A stretch of DNA of 64,000 bases from Campylobacter sp. MIT 99-7217 (lineage in GTDB: Bacteria; Campylobacterota; Campylobacteria; Campylobacterales; Campylobacteraceae). Made by a program: the position numbers and the translations under genes. Below the pieces are notes generated by a model that had not been told where the DNA came from, made no database searches, and was given only the letters and a program-made list of their open reading frames with translations. Of the stretch, positions 50,138-58,688 are shown one piece after another; position 1 is the stretch's first letter; the number at the start of each line of letters is the position of its first letter. The stretch spans positions 62,001 to 126,000 of the forward strand of contig NZ_QHLJ01000002.1 of NCBI RefSeq assembly GCF_006864365.1. The letters are read 5' to 3'.

Positions 50138-51694
50138 CTAAAGTTTATCCCTCCAGCCTATCTTTTTTTCTCTTAAGCTTTGCAAATAAAGCTGATGATT
50201 TGCACTAAAATCAGCCTTCTTGTTTTCTTTATGCCAAATATGAAAGGCAAGAGCTTTAAATTTAAGCCTTCTAAAAGTACCTCCTGCAAACAAAAACCTA
50301 GCCACAAATTCGCTATCTTCTCGTCCCCAGCCCTTAAATTTTTCATTAAAGCCCTCTATTTTATCAAAATCTTCTTTAAAAAAGCTCATATTACAGCCTC
50401 TCACGCCTTTGATAAGCTCTTTTTTTTCAAAAAAAGAAGCTGTGATTTTAGAGCTTTTATAAATGAGCCTAGCTAAAAAAGAGCATCTTTTAGCCTTGAA
50501 ACTTCTTTTTTCAAAAGCCTTTTCAAAAGCCTTTTTTTCTAAAATTTCCTTGCTTTCATCTTCGTTTAAAATCACTCTTGAGCCTTGCAAAAACACTCCC
50601 TTTTTTGCAAAATCAAGATGATCTTTAACAAAATGAGGCCCTAGTATCATATCCCCATCTACAATGATAATATAATCACTTTTTGAAGCACTCACAGCCT
50701 TATTTCGAATTTCACTTAGTGCAAAGCCCTTATCCTCTTGCCAAATATGCCTTAAAGCACAAGGAAAATCCTTAGCATATTTTTCAATAAGCTCTTTAGT
50801 ATCAGGCTTTGAGCCATCATCAGCGATCAAAAGCTCATCTGGCAAGTATTTTAAAGCCTTGACGCTATCAAGCACCAAAGCTAAACGCTCTTTTTGATTA
50901 TAAGTTGTGATGATAAGGCTAACTGATGCCTTTTTTAGCTGCAATTCATAAAGCTTCATATATTTAAAAAAGACTCCCAAAGCATTACAAAAGCTTATCA
51001 CAAAGCCCTTATAGCCATATAAAAAGCCCTTTTTAAAAAAATAATCCCTAAAAAATTTCCAAATACTTCTTAAAATAGCCTTTGAAACAGAGCTTTTTTT
51101 ATGGATATTTGCCCTTGCATAAAGGCTAGAATAATGACAAAGCTTATCAAGTAAGCCTTGAATGTCATTAAAAGCATAATGCCTGAGTGCATTTTTAAGA
51201 TAAATTTTCTTAGTATCTTTTTGTATCATTACGCTTTCATGCACTAAATTTTCATTAAATTTAGTGTGATTTTTGTTAAAAAGCCTAAAAACAAAGTCAG
51301 GATACCAGCCACTTGCTTTTATCCACTCACCAGCATATAAGTTTTTGCGAGGCAAGGCGTAAAGTTCGTTTTCTTTCAAACTCAAGCTACCTATCTCATC
51401 AAAGGCTTTTTTTTCTAAAATTTCATCACTATCAATGCTTAAGATCCACTCGTTTTTAGCAAAGCTCACGCAAAGATTTTTAAGTGCTCCAAAGCCTATA
51501 AACTCACTTTTTTCTATGCGTAAATTTGCATAGCTTTTTTGAAAATCTTTTGCAATTTCTAGAGTTTTATCACTGCTATCATTTATAAGTAAAACAATCT
51601 CATCAAAGCCCTTTAAGGATTGAAGGCATTCTTTTAAGCTTTTTTGAGCGTTTTTTGCTATTATGCAAACGCTGATTTTATCGCTGTTTTTCAA
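50138..51694 (-). CDS. lgtF: Two-domain LOS glycosyltransferase LgtF
   Basis: The 518-aa protein has two GT2 domains: residues 1-240 (SVCIIAKNAQKSLKECLQSL; SIDSDEIL at about 93-100) and 255-518 (SLIITTYNQKERLALVLDSVK; VDGDMILGPH; WGREDSEFVARFLF). Two-domain LgtF in C. jejuni (Cj1135) adds beta-1,4-glucose to the inner-core heptose and, in two-domain forms, a second beta-1,2-glucose. Here both active motifs are intact, so two glucoses are plausible. It lies between htrB and the variable region, the conserved place of the gene. Confidence 0.9.
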   Translation of the reverse strand: MKNSDKISVCIIAKNAQKSLKECLQSLKGFDEIVLLINDSSDKTLEIAKDFQKSYANLRIEKSEFIGFGALKNLCVSFAKNEWILSIDSDEILEKKAFDEIGSLSLKENELYALPRKNLYAGEWIKASGWYPDFVFRLFNKNHTKFNENLVHESVMIQKDTKKIYLKNALRHYAFNDIQGLLDKLCHYSSLYARANIHKKSSVSKAILRSIWKFFRDYFFKKGFLYGYKGFVISFCNALGVFFKYMKLYELQLKKASVSLIITTYNQKERLALVLDSVKALKYLPDELLIADDGSKPDTKELIEKYAKDFPCALRHIWQEDKGFALSEIRNKAVSASKSDYIIIVDGDMILGPHFVKDHLDFAKKGVFLQGSRVILNEDESKEILEKKAFEKAFEKRSFKAKRCSFLARLIYKSSKITASFFEKKELIKGVRGCNMSFFKEDFDKIEGFNEKFKGWGREDSEFVARFLFAGGTFRRLKFKALAFHIWHKENKKADFSANHQLYLQSLREKKIGWRDKL

Positions 51695-51706
51695 GACTTT
51701 TTTCCT

Positions 51707-52576
51707 CTATAAGTAAATTTCATTATAAAATCTTTTAAATCTTTTATGAAAGAAGAAGTATTGTTCAGGTTTAAGCTTGATCATTTCTTCACAACATTTT
51801 GCTTGATAGCAGGTAAGTTCTTCTATGCTTGCTGTTTTACTATCCATAGGTTTGAAAACCTTTATTTCAAAATTTTTATCCTCGTTTTTAAAGATAAAGG
51901 TTGGTATGAGCAAAGCTCCTGTTTTTTTAGCCACCACACTAGCTCCTACAACCCAATTTACCTTTTTGCCAAAAAAATCAAGCACAAGACTTTCGCTATC
52001 GCTTGCATCTTGATCGGTAAGTATGCCCAAGGGTCTTTTTTGCTTAAGACAAGCAAGCATTTTTCTTAAACCACCTTTTTTGTCGATAATTTCTATATCA
52101 AATTGATGACGATTCTTTTGTAAAATCTTGTCCATAGCCTTGCTATCTAAAGCCCTACCTACAACGCTCATAGGCTTAAATTGAGCCGCAAAAAATAAAG
52201 GCAAAAGCTCCCAATTTCCAAAATGTGCTGTAGTAAAAACTATGGGGCGAGTAAAATCAACATAAGCATTTACCACTTCTTCATCACAAACAACCTTTTG
52301 CAAAACCTTTTCTTTACTTGTATTTTGATTTTTTAAAGCATCTATGGCAAAAAAAGCAAAATTTTGATAAATTTCAAGAGTGATCGCTTCTTTTTCTTGC
52401 TCACTTTTTTCAGGAAAGCAAAGATCTAAATTTGCTCTGATGATTTTTCTATGCTTTGCATTGAACACATACACGCTTTTAGCAATAAATTTAATAAAAA
52501 TTTGAAGTAAAAAATCAGGCAAAATCCACACAAAGAATTTCAACACATAATACAAACTTAAATACAAATAATCCAT
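51707..52576 (-). CDS. htrB: Lipid A biosynthesis lauroyl acyltransferase HtrB (WaaM)
   Basis: Adds a secondary acyl chain to lipid A at the inner membrane. I use the ATG at 52576 (MDYLYLSLYYVLKFFVWIL), one base after the waaC stop, giving 289 aa; a longer frame continues only inside waaC. The N-terminal helix anchors it. The catalytic HX4(D/E) is in TTAHFGNWELLP, and QDASDSESLVLDFFGKKV and FFFHKRF follow. Corresponds to C. jejuni Cj1134. Confidence 0.93.
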   Translation of the reverse strand: MDYLYLSLYYVLKFFVWILPDFLLQIFIKFIAKSVYVFNAKHRKIIRANLDLCFPEKSEQEKEAITLEIYQNFAFFAIDALKNQNTSKEKVLQKVVCDEEVVNAYVDFTRPIVFTTAHFGNWELLPLFFAAQFKPMSVVGRALDSKAMDKILQKNRHQFDIEIIDKKGGLRKMLACLKQKRPLGILTDQDASDSESLVLDFFGKKVNWVVGASVVAKKTGALLIPTFIFKNEDKNFEIKVFKPMDSKTASIEELTCYQAKCCEEMIKLKPEQYFFFHKRFKRFYNEIYL

Positions 52577-52577
52577 C

Positions 52578-53597
52578 TTACCCCAAAAGCTCTTTTGTAA
52601 GCTCAAAGATCTTATCTTCATCAACATTTTGTATGCAAAAATCACTCTTATCCAAATGCTTTGCATGAAGAATTTTCTTACCAGAATCAATAACCCTATT
52701 TATAGGTGTCGCAAAGGCATTTCGACCACTTGGAGTAGCTCCAAAGATAGTGATAGAGGGCTTATTCATCGCAAAGGCTAGATGCGTTGGACCGCTGTCA
52801 TTTCCTATCACTAAAGAGCTAAGCTTGGTCATGGCTATAAGTTCTTGCAAGCTTAGTTTTTGCAAAATTTCAAGCCTTTGAGAAGCAACACAAGAAGCAA
52901 GCAAATCTTTTGAAAATTTAAGCTCTTTATCATTTCCCCAAGCAAGAAAGATCCTTGCTTGCTCGTAATGCTTTAAGATGAGATTGATAAGTATGGCTAA
53001 TCTTTCCTTTGGATAAATTTTATTTTCAACACTTGAACCAACATGAATCAAGATATTTTTATCATCTTTTTTTAAAGCTAATCTTTGAACAAGAGTTTGC
53101 TTAATCCCCTCTTTTGCTTTAAAAATAGGCTCTTTAAGCCTCAAATCATCAAGTTCAAAACTTTCATTAAAAACATAAGAAATCAAATTTAAATACCGCA
53201 AAAAGACATTTTCATCATAGTTGCTATAAAATTTTTGATTATAAAAATTTGCGGCTAAACTTTCTTTGAGGCTATATTTATCAAAGCCAAAATTATTTAC
53301 CGACAATGCCCTACTTACAAGGGCTGATTTAACAAGTCCTTGAAAATCCACAACAAGATCATATTCGTTTTTTCTAGCCCTGTGTAAAATTTTTAAGACC
53401 TTGAGGATTTTTTTATCCTTTAAAGGCAGGGCATAGACTTTGTCGATTAGGGGGTGATCTTCAAGAAGCTCTTTAAATCTCTCATCAACAAACCAATGAA
53501 TTTGCGTATCTTGCTTAAATTTTTTGATAAATTGCAAACAAATGGCAGTTTGGATAATATCTCCTAGAGCTGAGAGACGGACTATGGCTATTTTCAT
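52578..53597 (-). CDS. waaC: Heptosyltransferase I WaaC
   Basis: Adds the first L-glycero-D-manno-heptose to Kdo of LOS. GT9 family, 339 aa. It starts MKIAIVRLSALGDIIQT, with HVGSSVENKIYP in the middle and the donor motif VIGNDSGPTHLAFAMNKPSITIFGATPSGRN (about 255-285; cited by ends). It ends one base before the htrB start. First gene of the minus-strand waaC-htrB-lgtF group. C. jejuni equivalent is Cj1133. Confidence 0.95.
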   Translation of the reverse strand: MKIAIVRLSALGDIIQTAICLQFIKKFKQDTQIHWFVDERFKELLEDHPLIDKVYALPLKDKKILKVLKILHRARKNEYDLVVDFQGLVKSALVSRALSVNNFGFDKYSLKESLAANFYNQKFYSNYDENVFLRYLNLISYVFNESFELDDLRLKEPIFKAKEGIKQTLVQRLALKKDDKNILIHVGSSVENKIYPKERLAILINLILKHYEQARIFLAWGNDKELKFSKDLLASCVASQRLEILQKLSLQELIAMTKLSSLVIGNDSGPTHLAFAMNKPSITIFGATPSGRNAFATPINRVIDSGKKILHAKHLDKSDFCIQNVDEDKIFELTKELLG

Positions 53598-53620
53598 CTT
53601 TAAGTTTCTTTAATTTTTGC

Positions 53621-53626
53621 TATAAT
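53621..53626 (+). promoter_or_regulatory. Predicted -10 box for the exonuclease gene
   Basis: TATAAT in TTTTTGCTATAATTTT, about 43 nt before the ATG at 53670, in the 72-bp divergent gap with waaC. Confidence 0.55.
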
Positions 53627-53669
53627 TTTAACAAATTTTTTTAAAAATAAACTAAAGATTTGAGGCAAA

Positions 53670-54464
53670 ATGAAAGAAAGACAGCAGCTTATTTGCATTT
53701 TTGATTGCGAGAGTATCCTAGATACTGAGCTTATCCGTAGGGTTTGGAATTTAGAGGGCGAGGACTTTGAAGTAAGCAAGGAAGCGATGAAAAAGCAGTT
53801 TGAAGAAAGTGCGAGTGAGTTTTTGCCCCTGCCTTTTCACAAAGTCATAAGCATTTGTGCTGTGATCACTGATCATTTTGGCAAATTTATCAAGGTCAAT
53901 AAAATCGAAGGCGAGAGCGAAGCTGAAATGATAAGCAATTTTTTTAAATTCATCGATAAATTTAGTCCCAAGCTTGTAAGTTTTAATGGCAAAAACTACG
54001 ATATGCCCTTGCTTGTCTTAAGGGCGTTAAAATATAACATCAAAGCAAGCACCTATCTTGACACGATCAGCGATAAGTGGAATAACTATAAATCAAGATT
54101 TAACGAGCTTAAGCATTGTGATTTGTTTGAAAGTCTTGGTGCTGGGCGTGGAATGAGGCTTGATACAATTTGTGCTATGGCAAATTTACCCGGCAAATAC
54201 GATGTTCATGGGGATCAGGTTTTAGAGCTTTTTTATCAAAATGAGCTTGAAAAGATCCACGAATACTGCGAAAGCGATGTTTTAAACACCTTTATGCTCT
54301 ATCTTAAATACGAGTTTATTAAGGGGAATTTAACAGAAGAAGATTACGCAAATAGCCTAAGTTTGATGAGTGAGTATTTGCAAGAACACAAAGCAAACAG
54401 AGGCTATGTAGATATTTTTGTTCATTGTAGTGATGAAGAAATCAAAAGGATTTTAGAAAAATAA
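53670..54464 (+). CDS. Predicted 3'-5' exonuclease (DnaQ/PolB-exo2 fold), Cj1132c-like
   Basis: The 264-aa protein has an RNase H-like DEDD fold: exo I IFDCESI (Asp/Glu, about 9-15), exo II LVSFNGKNYDMP (about 110-121), exo III HEYCESDVLNT with Tyr/Asp (about 208-218). It matches the PF10108 predicted exonuclease family. It lies between waaC and the pgl genes, as in C. jejuni, where it has no known role in glycan synthesis. Nothing truncated. Likely cuts single-strand DNA or RNA ends; substrate unknown. Confidence 0.85.
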   Translation: MKERQQLICIFDCESILDTELIRRVWNLEGEDFEVSKEAMKKQFEESASEFLPLPFHKVISICAVITDHFGKFIKVNKIEGESEAEMISNFFKFIDKFSPKLVSFNGKNYDMPLLVLRALKYNIKASTYLDTISDKWNNYKSRFNELKHCDLFESLGAGRGMRLDTICAMANLPGKYDVHGDQVLELFYQNELEKIHEYCESDVLNTFMLYLKYEFIKGNLTEEDYANSLSLMSEYLQEHKANRGYVDIFVHCSDEEIKRILEK

Positions 54465-54511
54465 TAATACTTTGCCTAGTGAGTGTAAAATATAAAGTGC
54501 AAAAAACTTTA

Positions 54512-54543
54512 ACCAAGCTAAGCTATAAAAGCTTTGGCTTGGT
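54512..54543. terminator. Hairpin in the convergent gap after the exonuclease gene
   Basis: ACCAAGC (54512-54518) pairs with GCTTGGT (54537-54543), with AAGC/GCTT pairing inside and a small bulge. Downstream bases are TAAATTTAG, so the T-run is weak. CTTGGT...ACCAAG further down forms another partial repeat. Confidence 0.45.
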
Positions 54544-54560
54544 AAATTTAGCCCGGTTAA

Positions 54561-54785
54561 CTAACCAAGTAATTCGTGGGTTTTAGTAGGGGATTTTGAA
54601 CAAGAATTTCTAGCAAATGAAGGCACGCCTGAAGACCCACCACAATGAACACAAGTATATTTTGCTAGTTTTTCTGTTGCACTCATTAAAACATGAGATT
54701 TAGTTGGACTTTTAGAACAAGAATTTCTAGCAAATGAAGAGTTACATGATTGTGCTCCGCAGTATTTGCAAGTGTAAGTTGCCAT
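54561..54785 (-). CDS. Small duplicated zinc-ribbon-like protein
   Basis: A 74-aa basic, Ser/Cys-rich protein; start at ATG 54785 with AAAGGAT upstream, five codons inside the longest frame. Two tandem repeats of ~30 residues lie at 3-32 and 42-71: YTCKYCG...FARNSCSKSPTKSH and YTCVHCG...FARNSCSKSPTKTH. Each has CxxC, a later Cys and a His, and may bind one zinc. The arms differ mainly in the linker between the CxxC and the FARN box. Homologous small CxxC...C...H proteins occur in gut bacteria, but I know of no function. It may bind nucleic acid. Confidence 0.78.
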   Translation of the reverse strand: MATYTCKYCGAQSCNSSFARNSCSKSPTKSHVLMSATEKLAKYTCVHCGGSSGVPSFARNSCSKSPTKTHELLG

Positions 54786-54824
54786 TTTGTATCCTTTCAA
54801 GTTAAATTTGGTTGAAACGATATC

Positions 54825-54837
54825 AAAAAAAAAAAAA
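54825..54837. repeat. Poly-A run (13), poly-T on the transcribed strand upstream of the zinc-ribbon gene
   Basis: Thirteen A on the plus strand, so the zinc-ribbon gene is preceded, 40-52 nt from its start, by T13 then GATATCG. Such runs in Campylobacter can vary in length and can alter promoter spacing. Confidence 0.85.
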
Positions 54838-54900
54838 TGTCAAGACAAAAAACTATCAAGGCTATAAAATACAAAATTCCTAACATTAATAAAAGCTTGC

Positions 54901-54906
54901 TACAAT
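54901..54906 (+). promoter_or_regulatory. Predicted -10 box for the galE-pgl operon
   Basis: TACAAT in TTGCTACAATTAAG, about 29 nt before the galE ATG; AAGGA at 54924-54928. Upstream is AT-rich. Confidence 0.5.
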
Positions 54907-54934
54907 TAAGCCCAATTTAAATTAAGGAAAAATA

Positions 54935-55921
54935 ATGAAGATCTTAATCAGCGGCGGTGCTGGCTACATAGGCTCTCACACGCTTAGGCAGTTTTTAAAA
55001 ACTAAGCATGAGCTTTGCGTTTTGGATAATTTTTCAAAGGGTTCTAAAAAAAGCCTTGAGGACTTGCAAAAGATAAGAGAATTTAAGCTTTTTGAGCAAG
55101 ATTTAAGCGATTTTGATGCCATTCATAAGCTTTTTGAAAAAGAGAAATTTGACGCCATAGTTCATTTTGCAGCAAGTATTGAGGTCTTTGAAAGTATGCA
55201 AGATCCTTTAAAATACTATCTTAACAACACAGCAAACACCACAAATTTAATCAAAGCTTGCGTTAAATACGGCACAAATAAATTTATATTTTCATCAACA
55301 GCAGCTGTTTATGGAGAGCCAAAAACGCCTGTGGTAAGCGAGGAAAGTCCACTTGATCCTATCAATCCTTATGGCTTTAGCAAGCTTATGAGCGAGCAGG
55401 TTTTACGCGATACAAGCAGGGCAAATCCTGAGTTTAAACACTGCATTTTGCGTTATTTTAATGTAGCTGGTGCTTGCATGGATTATGCCCTAGGACAACG
55501 CTACCCTAAAGCTACGCTTTTAATCAAGGTTGCAGCAGAAGTTGCAGCTGGAAAGAGGGATAAAATTTATATTTACGGCACAGATTATGATACTAAGGAT
55601 GGCACTTGCATTAGAGATTTTATCCATGTTGATGATATTTCAAGTGCGCATTTAGCAGCCTTAGAATATCTAGAAAAAAATCCAAGCGATATTTTTAATG
55701 TGGGCTACGGACATGGTTTTTCAGTAAAAGAGGTCATAGAAGCCATGAAAGAAGTTAGCGGGGTAAATTTTAAGGTCGAATTTGCTCCAAGGAGAGCAGG
55801 AGATCCAAGCATTTTAATCTCAAATGCTAATAAGATCAAAGAAAAAACCTCGTGGAAAGCCAAATTTGATGATTTAAAACTCATTTGCAAAAGTGCTTAT
55901 GAGTGGGAGAAGCAGTGCTAA
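54935..55921 (+). CDS. gne: UDP-GlcNAc/Glc 4-epimerase Gne (GalE)
   Basis: Supplies UDP-GalNAc and UDP-Gal for the N-glycan, LOS and capsule. SDR of 328 aa; NAD motif SGGAGYIGSHT (about 6-16), STAAVYGE with catalytic Ser, YGFSKLMSEQ (Tyr-x3-Lys), and LRYFNVAGA. It is the bifunctional Glc/GlcNAc epimerase in C. jejuni (Cj1131c, gne/galE) at the same place, heading the pgl operon. It overlaps the pglK start. Confidence 0.94.
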   Translation: MKILISGGAGYIGSHTLRQFLKTKHELCVLDNFSKGSKKSLEDLQKIREFKLFEQDLSDFDAIHKLFEKEKFDAIVHFAASIEVFESMQDPLKYYLNNTANTTNLIKACVKYGTNKFIFSSTAAVYGEPKTPVVSEESPLDPINPYGFSKLMSEQVLRDTSRANPEFKHCILRYFNVAGACMDYALGQRYPKATLLIKVAAEVAAGKRDKIYIYGTDYDTKDGTCIRDFIHVDDISSAHLAALEYLEKNPSDIFNVGYGHGFSVKEVIEAMKEVSGVNFKVEFAPRRAGDPSILISNANKIKEKTSWKAKFDDLKLICKSAYEWEKQC

Positions 55922-57633
55922 AAAAGCTTTTTTTTGTTTTAAGCAAGCAAGATAAATACTTTTTCTTTTCCTTGCTTATCTTTTCTGTGTTTATTTCTTT
56001 TATAGAAAGCTTTGCGATAAGCCTTATCATGCCTTTTGTTTCACTGGCTAGTGATTTTGAGCTTTTTGAAAAAAATGAGCATTTAAAAAGCTTTTATGCT
56101 CATTTTGATCTGCCAATTTATGCCTTTGTGGGCTATTTTGGGCTTTTTTTGATAGCTTTTTATCTTTTAAGAGCCTTTTTAAATTCTCTTTATTTTCATT
56201 TATTAGCCAGATTTTCAAAGGGTCGTTATCATCTTTTTGCAAGTAGGCTTTTTGATAAAATTTTAAGCCTTTCTTATGAGGATTTTAGGCTTGAAAAGCA
56301 AAGCTTTCTTCTAAAAACCATAACAAATGAAGCCTTTAATCTAAGCACCATGCTAGCAAGCTTTTTACTGCTTTTAAGTGAGCTTTTTGTCGTGCTTTTA
56401 CTTTACACTTTAATGCTTTTTATAAATCTTAAAATCACGCTTTTTTTAAGTGGCTTTTTAGCTCTTAATGCTCTTATTTTAGTGCGTTTATTAATACCTA
56501 GGATTAAAAAAGCAGCAAAAAAAAGAGAAGAGGCTATGAGTGGCTTTTTTGAAAGCTTGAATGCAAATTTAAACAATTTCACCCTTATCAAACTAAGGGG
56601 TAACGAAAGGGCTATAAGCAAGGTTTTTGAAGAGCAAAGCAAGGATTTTTCAAAGGCAAATATCATTAGCGAAAGCCTAAATGCTGTGCCTAGAATTTAT
56701 CTTGAAGCCATAGGCTTTTGCCTTTTGATACTCATTGTTATTTTTTTACTTTGGCAAGAAAAAGGCGATATCAAGGCATCTTTAGCGATGATTTCTATGT
56801 TTGTGCTAGCACTTTACCGCCTTATGCCAAGTGCAAACCGCATTATCACAAGCTTAAATGATCTTTATTATTACAAAAACTCGCTTGATATCATTCATGA
56901 GCTTTTAAGTAAAAAAAGCGAGTGTTTAAAACATGAAAAAATCAGCTTTAAAAAAGAACTTAGAGTAGAAAATCTTTGCTTTGCTTATAAAAACAAGCAA
57001 AAAATGCTTTTTGAAAATGTAAATTTTAGCCTTAAAAAAGGAGAAAAAATCGCCTTCATAGGAGAAAGTGGAGGCGGAAAAAGCAGCTTTGTATCCTTGC
57101 TTTGCTCTTTGTTAAAGCCAAGTTCTGGTAAGATCTTGCTTGATGATGTCCCTTTAAACGAGACAAATTTAAAGGATTTTAGAAGCAAAATTGGGCTTAT
57201 CCCTCAAGAAATTTCACTTTATAATGAAAGCCTAGCTTATAACATAGCCTTAAGCAAGGATTATGATGAGGCTTTAATCATGCAGGTTTTAAAACAAGCT
57301 AATTTACAAAGCTTTGCAAGCTCTTTAGAAAATGGCATTTATTCCATGCTTTCAAACACAAATTTAAGCGGAGGGCAAAAGCAAAGAGTAGCCATAGCAA
57401 GAGCGCTTTATCAAAAGCCTGAAATTTTAGTGCTTGATGAGGCTACCTCAGCTCTTGATAAAAAAAGCGAGCAAAAAATCATGAATGAAATTTACACACT
57501 TTGCACTGATAAAACCCTTATCATCATCGCTCACCGCCTAAGTAGCATAGAACGCTGCGATAAAATTTATGAAATTCATAAGGGGCAAATGAAAATGCTT
57601 GATAGCAAGTCTTTTAAGGACAAGGCTTTATGA
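55915..57633 (+). CDS. pglK: Lipid-linked oligosaccharide flippase PglK (WlaB)
   Basis: ABC flippase that moves the undecaprenyl-pyrophosphate heptasaccharide to the periplasm. I use the GTG at 55915 (so the protein starts LKKLFFVLSKQDK like known PglK), giving 572 aa; a GTG four codons earlier is also possible. Six transmembrane helices (about 15-300) precede the ATPase domain: Walker A GESGGGKSS (near 379), signature NLSGGQKQR, Walker B ILVLDEATSALD. It overlaps galE by 7 nt and pglH by 4 nt. All motifs are intact. Confidence 0.95.
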   Translation: MLKKLFFVLSKQDKYFFFSLLIFSVFISFIESFAISLIMPFVSLASDFELFEKNEHLKSFYAHFDLPIYAFVGYFGLFLIAFYLLRAFLNSLYFHLLARFSKGRYHLFASRLFDKILSLSYEDFRLEKQSFLLKTITNEAFNLSTMLASFLLLLSELFVVLLLYTLMLFINLKITLFLSGFLALNALILVRLLIPRIKKAAKKREEAMSGFFESLNANLNNFTLIKLRGNERAISKVFEEQSKDFSKANIISESLNAVPRIYLEAIGFCLLILIVIFLLWQEKGDIKASLAMISMFVLALYRLMPSANRIITSLNDLYYYKNSLDIIHELLSKKSECLKHEKISFKKELRVENLCFAYKNKQKMLFENVNFSLKKGEKIAFIGESGGGKSSFVSLLCSLLKPSSGKILLDDVPLNETNLKDFRSKIGLIPQEISLYNESLAYNIALSKDYDEALIMQVLKQANLQSFASSLENGIYSMLSNTNLSGGQKQRVAIARALYQKPEILVLDEATSALDKKSEQKIMNEIYTLCTDKTLIIIAHRLSSIERCDKIYEIHKGQMKMLDSKSFKDKAL

Positions 57634-58688
57634 AAATAGCCTTTATCATCGCAAGTCTTGGAAGTGGCGGAGCTGAGAGGGTTTTAGTAAGCCTTGCAAA
57701 CGAGCTTTGCAAAGAACATAGCATTAAAATCATTAAATTTGATGATAAGCCAAGTTTTTACGAGCTAAAAAGCTCTATCAGCCTTTATGAACTGCCTCAG
57801 TTTTGCTATAAAAATCTTTATCATAAGATCATGAGCCGTTTTAAGAAGTATTTTGCACTAAGAAAGGCTTTAAAACAAAGCAAGGCTGATATTTTTATCT
57901 CTTTTTTGGATACTACAAATATAGCTTGCATAGTAGCTAAAATAGGACTTAAAAGCCCTCTTATCATAAGTGAGCATAGCACGCAAAGTTATTTAAAAGC
58001 TAAAATTTGGCGTTTTTTAAGGCGTATAAGCTATCCATATTGTTCGGCTTTAACCGTGCTTAGCAAGCAAGATAAGGCTTATTATGAACGCTTTGTTAAA
58101 AGGGTAGAAATACTTTTAAATCCTTGTCATTTTAGCCCTAGCAAGGCTAATAAAAAAGAAAATTTGGTGCTTTTTGTGGGGCGACTTGATAGCAATAAAA
58201 ATCCTTCTATGTTCATTAGAGCTATTTCTTTATTAGATGAAAATTTAAGGGTAAATTATAGCTTTTGTATAGCTGGAGATGGGGAGCTTAGAAAAAAGCT
58301 AGAAACTCAGGCCTTAAATTTAGGTGTAAAAATAGAGTTTTTAGGACGCGTGAAAGACATGAAAGCTCTTTATGAAAGGGCTAAAATTCTTTGCTTGTGT
58401 TCATTTATCGAGGGCTTGCCAACCGTTCTTATAGAAAGCTTGTTTTTTAAGATAGCAAGGATAAGCACGGATTATATAAACTCAGCCAAAGACTTGATAG
58501 ATGATGAAAAAGATGGCTTTTTGGTAGCTGTTGATGATAGCCAAGGCTTAGCTAAAAAGCTTGAACTTTTAATGAAAGATGAAAATTTGCGCCAAAAATT
58601 AGCTCAAAATGCCCTTAAAAGATGCGAGGATTTTAACCCTGAGAAAATCAAAAAGCAGTGGCTAGAGCTTATAAAGGAGCTTAAATGA
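57630..58688 (+). CDS. pglH: GalNAc polymerase PglH
   Basis: GT4 enzyme of 352 aa that adds GalNAc residues processively to the lipid-linked glycan in the cytoplasm. GSGGAERVLVSLANEL (about 11-26), VLFVGRLDSNKNP (about 178-190) and SFIEGLPTVLIES (E-x7-E, about 257-270) are the family motifs. Start 4 nt into the pglK stop. It is C. jejuni Cj1129c-like in position, size and neighbours. Confidence 0.93.
   Translation: MKIAFIIASLGSGGAERVLVSLANELCKEHSIKIIKFDDKPSFYELKSSISLYELPQFCYKNLYHKIMSRFKKYFALRKALKQSKADIFISFLDTTNIACIVAKIGLKSPLIISEHSTQSYLKAKIWRFLRRISYPYCSALTVLSKQDKAYYERFVKRVEILLNPCHFSPSKANKKENLVLFVGRLDSNKNPSMFIRAISLLDENLRVNYSFCIAGDGELRKKLETQALNLGVKIEFLGRVKDMKALYERAKILCLCSFIEGLPTVLIESLFFKIARISTDYINSAKDLIDDEKDGFLVAVDDSQGLAKKLELLMKDENLRQKLAQNALKRCEDFNPEKIKKQWLELIKELK

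Noticed and set aside
37022-53597. LOS locus as a mobile genomic island
   Set aside because: No tRNA edge, integrase or direct repeats; variation by homologous exchange between waa genes is more likely.
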